Source: Chaetoderma sp. LZ-2023a
Lineage: Eukaryota > Mollusca > Caudofoveata > Chaetodermatida > Chaetodermatidae
Length of the DNA: 64,000 bases
Direction: 5' to 3'
NCBI GenBank assembly: GCA_034401795.1
Contig: CM067370.1
Location: forward strand, 105,751,387-105,815,386
Made by a program: the position numbers and the translations under genes. Within the stretch, counting starts at the first letter, position 1. Every line of letters starts with the position of its first letter. The notes beneath the pieces were generated by a model. It had not been told where the DNA came from and ran no database searches. It saw only the letters and a list, made by a program, of their open reading frames with translations. Shown here in pieces: positions 23,395 through 34,000 of this stretch.

Positions 23395-24360
23395 ACAATT
23401 TCATCCTAGTAAAGATGCAGTTTGCATCTCTGTATTCAATAGAACACCACTGTAACGTTTCATTAAAACTGGAGAAGCCACTGTTGACTATCGTGACTAA
23501 TATGGCCAATAAAAAACTTTAACGCAGTCCCAATCCATGAAAAAAGAGAATATCCAAAATTTCTTCCCAGTAACAAGAGGCCCAACGAACACACCTGGAA
23601 AATGGCCTCAAGGCCTCATAAATCTTTTAAAACGATTTGCCAGTAACAAATTCAAGATGGCCACTAAATATATTTTTCACTTAAAATTCTGTTTACAAGT
23701 TTGGAAGCCTAGGATAATAGGATCCATCCTGCCAAGATTATTTGGAATTGCACAAGCAGTTAATGAGTACTCTGTTAACGAATGTCCCGAATATTCATGG
23801 AAAATCCAAGTGTCACTGGAAAAATCGACTAATCAAAATTCTGTATTAGTTCTAAAGAATATCACTATAGGATATAGGATACTTCCAAGCAAATTTGGCT
23901 TAAATCTGTCAAGAAGCTAAGGAGATACGTTTTAAAAATTTCCGTTAAATCTTTAAAAAAAAATTATATATAAAGCCAAAAATTTAACAAAATTCTAAAT
24001 TTTGTTGAAATCCGTCAAGAAACTAAGGTGATGAATTTTGACAAAAAATTGACGAAAGTTCTAGAGCCTACCTCCATAGGATACTTCAAGCCAAATTAGG
24101 CTGAAATCTGTCAAGAAGATTACGCGATGTGTTTTGAAGGATTTTCGACCAAAAAATTCTGGCCAGGTCAGCCAACAACATTGTAGTTTGCATCGCTGCA
24201 TTTTATAGAACACATCTGTCAAGTTTCATTAAAATCCAGAAGCACTGATGGTATAAAAAGGCCAATAAAAACTTTAACGCAAGAAAAGTTCAAAATAAGT
24301 TGAAAACTGCGAAAAAGAGGGAAAATATCCCAACTTTATTCATAGTAATGATGAAGATTG
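23395..24360 (+). mobile_element. Family C module flanked by ~170 bp direct repeats
   Basis: 23395-23570 and about 24180-24355 share the same sequence in order: CAGTTTGCATCTCTGTATT / TAGTTTGCATCGCTGCATT, then AAGTTTCATTAAAATCCAGA-type, GGCCAATAAAAACTTTAACG and GAATATCCAAAATT-type phrases. Between them lies family C sequence (AACAAGAGGCCCAACGAACA, CAAGATGGCCACTAAATA, TAGGATACTTCCAAGC). The overall arrangement is repeat-module-repeat. Nothing is coding. Confidence 0.6.
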
Positions 24361-24945
24361 CAAGGCAATTGAAAAACTAACAAATGATGCGACGCTGGAA
24401 TAGGTAAACCCATTGTTTCGCTTTCCCCTACAGGCCGAGACAAAAATGTTGTATCCAATTTGACAGAAATTCATGCATGCACAAGATATGAAACCACAGC
24501 AAGAGACTGGGCATAATAGAGGAGAGACTGGGCATAATAGAGGAGACTGGGCATAATAGAAGTACGCATTTCTAGCTATACTCCATAAATTTCTAACTAA
24601 GCCCTGTCCATTTTATAAGTACATTTCAAACTATTCAACAGAATGTTTATCAAATATTAACATCAAATGCTAAAACATACAAATCCGACTTTACTGTCAT
24701 GTCTCTGTTACTTTTGTATTGGCCGTACATTACTTGATTGTGATGTCAGCTAGCAGGTAACATATGTTAATTATGACATCAGATACTTGAGTGGATACTC
24801 GAGTGGCAAATCACATCCATCCATTCTTGTTCCTCATCGCAGCCAAATCATGAATCAAATTACTTTTGCCGCATGTAAGGTGTTGTGAGCTATTTTAATA
24901 TATATACATATTAAATATTATATAAATAAAAACAACGTAACATGT
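24361..24945. other. RPS10 downstream region; small triplicate
   Basis: No gene. GACTGGGCATAATAGAGGA occurs three times at about 24503-24560. 24895-24930 is very AT-rich and lies just beyond the RPS10 3' end. Confidence 0.5.
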
Positions 24946-25008
24946 TTACTGGGAGTCTGATCACATTTAATATTGATCACTTTGTACAGAGCATCACTAT
25001 GATTTCCT

Positions 25009-25050
25009 TTACTCGCGTGGTGCCCCCCGACCTCGGCCAAATCCTCCTCT
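25009..25050 (-). CDS. RPS10: RPS10 last coding exon
   Basis: The acceptor is GTTATGTTTCAG. It codes for [13 protein letters not shown] and TAA. The exon lies 5.2 kb from the previous one, beyond a large F2 element. A 3' UTR follows. No AATAAA is seen; AGTAAA (at about 24947) is the nearest hexamer variant. Confidence 0.93.
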   Translation of the reverse strand, partial: RGGFGRGRGAPRE

Positions 25051-28000
25051 CTGAAACATAACATTATACAGACATGGTAATATACTTTAATTTTAAAATT
25101 CCACATTCAATATGAATTAAGTACGGCTCTGATCCATACTGCGATGCAAGCAAATAAAGGCAACCATTTTAACCATTTATTTGGTTACAATTGGTCAAGA
25201 AATTTAAATTTTCTTAAAATGGTCATTTGCAGACAATATTTTTGAAAATTTACCACTTGACTGAAAACACACCAGTCATTCAAATACTAAATTTTCAAAA
25301 ACTATCATCTTGGTGCATGAATGAACATTTTTCAAGATCAGTACAGAAGCTATTTTTACCCATCATCACCCTTAAATCTTGAAGTTGTTGAATATTTTAA
25401 GACTAATTTGACATCTCCCAGTCAACGAAGTTTCAAAATATTCAACATAATATTCCTTATATCATAAACAATTTGTCATTTCTGTTTTTCTAAGGGTAAA
25501 AGTTTAATAACACTTTGAACCGTAATGAACAGGAGTCTTTACAATCAATCAACTAACCCTGAGATTTCAGCTTCCTAAATTTCATCGGTGAAATGGTTAA
25601 GATTTGTGCGCTATGCTATGGGGGAAATGGCTCTAGGCCAGAGAACAATCATCAACAGACAACAAACAGGTGGACAAAGGGATCATTCACCTAAGCAAAA
25701 GGGTTAATCATTGATTGGCTTTTCAGCAGTTAAAAGATAAATGGCCATTCAAAAGTAATTGGGTTAAATTTTGGCCAGACCCAAAAACTAAGGAACTCTA
25801 TTATAAGACAAGAGGCCCAAGGGGCCTGTATCACTCACCTGGACCATTGGCATTTCAACTTTAATGCTCTTTATCAACAAGATGGCTACCAAACCGATTA
25901 TCCGACAGTTTCAAAAATTGCAAATTTGAGATTGGAATACCCAAAAACACATAAAACCAATTTCGGCCTCAAAATCCATCAAATAAAAAAATCCAATATG
26001 GACGCCAAACATGCTATATTTTGATTGGCCCATGGTGTCCAGGTTTTTTGACAGATCAACTTCCCTTGAACAAACTTTAATGGCCGTTGGTCCCTAATCA
26101 TATCTGCCAAATTTCGGCCCGATCCATTCAGCGGTTCTGGAGAAGTCGTTTTCGCTGCAACTAGGTCAACCAAGATGGCCACCAAACTATTTGACAAATC
26201 AAGTTCCCTTGAGCAAACTTGGTTCAGCTCTTGCCCTAAATCATATTTCATCAGCTTTGCATCAATACCATAAGCGGTTTCAGGCCTGGAAATAACTTTT
26301 TCAGCAGTGTCCAACACTTTGTCAGGCACCAGCTACTTAGTACCGGACATCCAGAATTTGCTGCCTGTCAACACTATTCTACTTCACAATGTTCTTTACT
26401 TGAACTTATTAGAAACATGTTAAAAAGCAACTAATCATGTGTAATAATGATTGTGATACACCTTAGGTGGATGAATATTTTATAGGTTTGTCAACACTTG
26501 TACGCACTCTTTTGTTGCACACTGCAACTACTTGGACTGTTTAAATCGGGACCTGACAAAATGTCAGGAACCGCCAAGACTGTGCCAGACATTTGATAGT
26601 TTGGTGCCTGACAATGTCCTTGTCAGGCACCTTATTTCCAGGCTTGGGTTTCAGAGATTTTCAGACGTTTGTAAAAATCGGACAAAATCCAAGATGGCCA
26701 CCGGCCCAATTGACCAATCGGCTTCGTTTGAACAAACTTGAATCTCTATGCCCTAAGGATGCTTCCTGCAAAATACAATTGAAATTGGCCCAGTAGTTCT
26801 CGAGAAATGATTTTAAATTTCCCATTGCTTTATTTAGTATGGGAGCTTTTGGTAGGAAAATGATCCAAGATGGCCGCCCAATCGTTTATCCGACAGTTTC
26901 GAAAATTACAAATTTGTGACCAGAATACCGCAAAACACATACAAAAAATATTTCTGCCTCAAAATCCATCAAATAAAAAAAATCCAATATGGCCGCCAAA
27001 CACGCTATATTTTGATTGGCCCACGGCGGCCATGTTTTTTTTACGGATCAACTTCTCTTGAACAAACTTTAATGGCCCTTGGGCCCTAATCATATCTGCC
27101 AAATTTCGGCCCGATCCCTTGTGGTTCTGGAGAAGTAATTTTCGCTACAACTAGGTCAACAAAGATGGCTGCCGAACCATTTGACCAATCAAGTTCCCTT
27201 GAACAAACTTGGTTCAGCTCTTAGCCTAGATCATATTTCATGAGATTTTGCATCAATCCCCTAAGCGGTTTTGGAGAAGATTTTTAAAAACGTTTCCTAA
27301 AATCAACCTAAATCCAAGATGGCCACCAGCCAAATTGGCCGATCGGGTTCATTTGAACAAACTTGGATCCCTATGCCCTAAGGATGCTTCCTGCCAAATA
27401 CAAGATGGCCACCAAACCATTTATCCGACAGTTTCGAAAATTGCAAATTTGAGATCAGAATACCCAAAAACACATACAACCAATTTCGGCCTCAAAATCC
27501 ATCAAATAAAAAACTACAATATGGACACCAAACATGCTATATTTTGTTTGGCCCATGCTGTCCAGGTTTTTTGACGGATTAACTTCCCGTGATCAAACTT
27601 TAATGGCCCTTGGTCCCTAATCATATCTGCCAAATTTTGGCCGGATCCCTTCCGGGGTTCTGGAGGTCGTTTTCGCTACAACTAGGTCAACCAAGATGGC
27701 TGCCAAACCATTTGACAAATCAAGTTCCCTTGAACAAACTTGGTTCAGCTCTTGCCCTAAATCATATTTCATCAGGTTTGCATCAATCCCATAAGCGCTT
27801 TCGGCGATCTTTAAAGACGTTTCTAAAAATCTGTCAAAATCCAAGATGGCCACCCGCCCAATTGGCTGATCAGCTTCGTTTGAACAAACCTGAATCCCTA
27901 CACCCTAAGGATGCTTCCTGCCAAATATAATTGAAATCGGCCAGGTAGTTCTTGAGAAAACATTTTAAATTTCCCATTGTTTTAGTATGGGAGCTTTTGG

Positions 28001-31000
28001 CGGGAAAATGATCAAAGATGGCCGCCAAACGTTTATCCAACAGTTTCGAAAATTTCAGATCTGAGCTCAGAATACCCCAAAACACAGACAAAACCAATTT
28101 CGGCCTCAAAATCCATCAAATAAAAAACATCCAATATGGCCGACAAACATGCCATATTTTGATTGGCCCACAGTGGCCATGTTTTTTGACGGATCAACTT
28201 CTCTTGAACAAACTTTAACGGCCCTTAGGCACCAATCATATCTGCCAAATTTTGGCCCGATCCCTTCAACGGTTCTGGAGGTCATTTTCGCTACAACCAG
28301 GTCAACCAAGATGGCCACCGAACCATTTGACCAATCACGTTCCCCTGAACAAACTCTTGCCCTGGATCATATTTCATGAGGTTTCCTTCAAACCCTGAAG
28401 CGGTTTCGGAGATTTTGACGTTTAAAAAAAAAAAAAATCGGCCAAAATCCAAGATGGCCACCGGCCAAATTGGCCGATCGGCTTCGTTTGAACAAACTTG
28501 GATCCCTATGCCCTAAGGATGCTTCCTGCCATATATAATTGAAATCATTCCAACGGTTCTTGAGAAGTCGTTTTTAAGGAAAAGTTGACGGACGGTCACC
28601 ATGACCTAAGCTCACTTAGCCTTTCATGCCAGGTGATCTAATAATGAAATTCCATGACAATATGTCACAAACTAAATTTATAGGAGTTTTAAGAACTGCA
28701 TATTCAAATTATTAGCTAGGATCTTTCCAGCATATATAAGAAAAGAGACATACTATATGATTTTGACATTTCTCATTGGAAGGACCTCCAAACACTTCCG
28801 CCTTATTTAAAGCAATGACCTCCAAACAAATTAGTTTCAAAATTTTGTACCACTTTTTATTTGGAGCCAGGGAAAAATGTGGGGACAAATGACCCATTCC
28901 ATCCAAAATATGGGGACATGGATAAATTTGGGGGGCACACTATGACCCATCACATGCAAAACAATTTCAAAATGTTCAATAGTTTAACTAACGGCATGAC
29001 CGGGATATTAGCCCAGTTACTTTGAACTTGAGAACTAAAATTGCTTTTCTTTGCCTCCACATGATTGAATTCATTTTGTGAACTCAAACAGTATAAGGGC
29101 ATTAGCCCTTACATTCAGGCCATTCAAAAACCCCTCCTGCAGTGACGTTGAGAAATCTCCATTTCCGGAAAAAGATAAAAACATTTTTGAAAATGTACCA
29201 CTGGAATGACTGGCTAGGTAACCGAGCCAGTCATTCCGGTGATAAATGTTCACAAATTATCCTGCTCTGTAAATAGTAATTTTCTGAGTCGATCAAACTT
29301 TCTCGAATGAATTTAATAATGGTTAAGGGGTTCATGGTAGGTGCTCAATTGAGATTAGTAGCAGGTCATTCAACCTTTCAGGTGTATTCTTTTTCTCTTG
29401 TTTTATATTTCTTTATTGTATTTTAGCCACGAAAAATCTGATCTTTAACCCCAACCGTTCCCCTTTTGTCATCGATCCGATCTTCAACATTAACACTACC
29501 TTTGTTATCTTCCTTCATTACGGTAACGCTAGTATCATCTTCGCTAGGATCAAGTTATATCGGCTCACCAGTAGACTAATTTTCAAGCTTCTGATTTTTT
29601 TGACAAAAGTTTTAATGTGACGAGTTTTGTCTCTAAACCAGTATCAGAGATTGCTGGTCATCAAAAAAATAGTTAACACAATTTATGTGGCTACATCATA
29701 AACGGAACATTCAGATTGGACCCATCAAATTATCAGTCATATGTTATAACATATAACACTTCAATTTAACCGATTCCGTTCTCAGCGAACTCTTCCATCT
29801 ATATTGAATGTTCTACACCAAGTTTTCAATTGCCTATCATTGTAAAACTCTTCCATCTATATTGAATGTTCTACACCAAGTTTTCAATTGCCTATCATTG
29901 TAAATCAAGTTCTCATTGGCTAAACTGTACTGTCTGTACATATATAGCTTTGGCCAAGTTTCTAACAAAACTTTCGTAAACAAACTTCTGGCATCTGTCC
30001 GGCCTTATACAGGATTGAGCTCTGTTCACTTTCGTGGAAATATTTTATGCGCCCGCTTGATCCACTAGGTTACTTATTTTGCACCACGGGTGGAAATTAG
30101 GGGACTATGGCGCAATGGCGTGTCCTGGAATGAACACTGGAACTCTGGGAAATGTCCGGATTCCATGGATAAAAGAGCTAAACATGTCAAGTATTTGCTA
30201 TTTGTATTAAACAATATTTAGCTTTCTAGTACATGTACTTACAAACTGAAATTCTGTGGCAGCACCAGCTCCTGCATCTGCCTTCTTGTCTGCACCAGCT
30301 GTAAAACATGTGATAAATCAATGTAAAACATACAAGCAACCTACTTAAATACCACAGAGGATAGGATTACAAGGTGAAAGGTTCATGCTCATTGTATAAG
30401 TATTACGTTAATCAACCAGAGACACAATTTGTGCAATATCACCAATATAAAATACACAAAAACTAAAAATTTGTAAAAGTTACCAACAGTTATTTTGTTA
30501 TGCGTAACCATTTTTTATGTATTTATTTACAAAATGTAACCACATTAAAGAAATTGTGGGAACAGAAAACAGGCTGTGTCACAAAAATTTGCCTAACCTT
30601 TGCACAAACGAACCAGAAATGTGGTTGAAAAGAAATTCTCGTTTGATATGCTTACCGCCTAGTTTCATTCCACCTAAGTTTCTTTGAAATCAGGGGACTA
30701 ATTAAGGAGAATAGCGTTTTAAATGGTTCTGTAAAATAAAATTAAAATCCAAAATGGCCACCAAAAATTGACCAACCAAAATTTTGAATAAAAGTTCTAG
30801 AGCCTACTTCTATAGAAACCTTCCAGCCAAATTTGAATAAAATCCACCAAGCGGTTATGGAAGACATGCATTTTGACAATTTCCGGTCGATTTTCACCCA
30901 AAAAAGTGACCAATTAAAATTCTGAATAGCTCTTCTGGAGCATACAGTGATAGGGTCTGTCCAACAAACTAGGGTTGAAATCTGTCAAGCAGTTAATGAT

Positions 31001-34000
31001 GTGTAGTGCTTTGACAATTTCTGGTAAACTTTTCATAAAATCTAAGATTTTCACAAGAATTGATCAGTCACAATTCTGCATACATGTTCTCAAGTCTACC
31101 CCAATAGGGTCCTTCCAGCCTAATTAGATTGAAATCTGCCAAGAGGTTAATGAGGAGTAACGTTTTTTAAACAAAAGTTGACGGGCAGATGACAGACAGT
31201 CACTATGCGTATCATTGACATTGACCCTTTTACCCCAAGGTCATTGTGTGATCCTGTCATTATAAGGTGTCCAAATTTCAGTACAGTATGATTAACCAAA
31301 CATGAGATATATAAACAGAAAAGTTGAGCTAAATGCAAATTGCCACCACACCCAGACGATGCGCAGGGTATCACCATAGCTCGCTATATTTTGTAAAGTC
31401 GAGCTGAAAATAGATTACGCCAATTTGGACAGGCCTATCCACCATGTGGGGATAATAAACTAATTACTGGTACACAACCAACATTTCATGATCTTTAGAG
31501 CTATCACAATTTGTTATAAATGGCATGATATATATCGTGTTTATTAAAGCTGGCTAAACATTCAGTTTTCAAATTCAACAAGGAAACATGTTGGACTAAC
31601 TCTATGGATAAACAGCCATGCATTTTGACTATCAGTGACCACACAGTGTGTATGGTCGCTGATAGTCAAAATGCAACACTAGATAATGATGTTCAGAACT
31701 TTGACAATAATCATAACTAGACATAACTAACGTAGCAGTGCTCATCATAATGTTTACTAAATTTGTACAAGTGCAAGCCTTTAACCTTCTAATGGTCATA
31801 CCGGGCAAAACTGGGCTCTGTTATGGTCTTGTGGAATTATAACCGAGCCAGTCATTCTAGTGATAAATTTTCAAAAATTGTATTCTCTTGCGTTGTAAAT
31901 GAAAATTAAATAAGATCTATTTAAATTTTCTTGACCAAATTTGTCCATTAAAGGGCTAATTGTTCAATGTAGAAATGTTAAATTTTTAGCTGCGAATAGC
32001 ACATTGAAATAAACCGCAATGTCCGTTAGTCAGTCAGTCACAAAAGCTTATAATGGGCTGTATCTAAACAACTACTGCTCCGATTTGGCTCAAATTTTAA
32101 CACAATGAAGGAACTTTCCGTACAAGAGGATTTCAAGACTTAGACTGTGATACACCTAAATGAGACTGGAACCTCCAAATTGGACCTAATTCTGGATATG
32201 GCTATCTTGGAAACAATGGTCCGATTTGGCCCAAATTTTATCACAGGAAACGGGGTGACCATACACTAGGATTCCACACCTTTGGGTGTGATTCGATAAA
32301 AAACAGGAAAATCTGAAAAAATCTGGAACCCACACCTATCGACATTCCATCGATCTTGTTTTAAAAAAAATAGAATATGTCCATTTAAAGAGATATTTTT
32401 TAAAATTTAGTATTGGAATAACAGGCTCGGTTGATGGCTAACTTATTGAGCCAGTCAATTCAGTGGTGAATTTTCAAAAATACTCTTGGTCTGCAAATGG
32501 ACCTCTCTTAGACTGCAAAAGTAGTTTTTGGCCAGCTTGCCCACTAAAGAGCTAAGTGTTAACCAGTTACTTACGTGCTCCAGCTCTTCTGTATTCCTGT
32601 CTATCACTGGGTCCACCACCACCGCCCATACGAGGTCCGCCCTCTGTAGCTATAACACAGTAAACAGAAATGTGCTTATTGGTTATCTCTCTCAAGTCTC
32701 AACAGTGAATTCACACTATAATAGAATTTAAAGAAACTTCAAATCTGCTTAATAATTTGAAAGTAACTTGTCTGAAATCTGCTATTCTTAAAAGCAGCCA
32801 TGGCGTAGTCATATTATTTTCAAATACAAAAGGCCATACAAAAAGGACCATATAAAACTGTACATGATTATAAACATGTGTCCTTTAATCCATTCGGTTT
32901 TTGAAAACAAGCAGACTCCACGGAAGGCACAGTTAGAATAGCTATAGCAGACTAGCCCCTTTTTGTTTGAGAATTCCCGCCAGCATAGACAATAGACTCG
33001 TATACTGGTATTGTCATGTATGGCCACTGATATTTGAAACAAATATGGCCTGCCTCTGAACATGGCATGCTGGGTAAATTGCTCTAACTAGAGCTTTTAC
33101 CGCCTGCCTGCTTAAGTTTTTGCATACAACATATTCCAGGGGTTCTGTCCCTGGACCCGATAAATATTTAGAAAACAATTTGTCTGAAAGTTGTTGGTGG
33201 CTACAACTAAGTCAAATTGTTTTCAAAATACTTAGCAAGTGACAAGTTTTTGATCATTGAAATTCTTCTCTGCTTGCAGCAGCGAGACAGTTAAATAAGA
33301 ATTCTGCGGAGTTGTGTCTCATTCATACTCATTACTCATACATGTTATAAGCATAATCTGGAGATCAAGTCGCATTACAAATGGTGATGGAGTTTTATCA
33401 AGTTTTCAATGACAACAAAGAAAGATAAAATTGGAAAAATCAACAATTCTAACTCATTGGACAGTCAATAATATTGCAAACTCTATTGACCGGTGGTAAA
33501 GAAAAGATGTATATTTTACTTTATTCATTCTCCTTTTGTCAAAGTATAGAATTTCTGTAACTAAGTCATTGAAAATGTGTTGAAATGTCCAGGACAATTA
33601 GTGATACCAAAGCTATCTCAACATTTAATTTTTGGATTATTCACGGAGTAGGTCACTACCGAACTTAGGGAAAGTGCGCTCCTTTTTGTGTGTGCGTGTG
33701 TGTGCATATTAAGTTCAAACAAATATATACTAACGTTTGCCCCTTCCTCTGGGTGGCTCTGGTCGAGACTGTCGCTTCAGTGTTGCTGGGACAATCTCTG
33801 ATGGCAGATGTAAATAATCACGCAGGTACTCAATGCCATTGTTTGTTAAGTACCAGTAGTAATGACGCCATGCAAACTGCTCAGTGATGAGCCCTCGCGA
33901 TTTCAGAGACTAAAATTCAATAAATACACATTGATACATGTATTTAATCCAGTGGAAATTATGTTTTATTGAACAATTTGAGGGTTAAACCACCATCTCG

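Noticed and set aside
25979..28318. Several frames of 60-116 codons on both strands, some sharing sequence ([16 protein letters not shown])
   Set aside because: They repeat with each F2 module and exist on both strands. These are translated repeat DNA, not a gene family.
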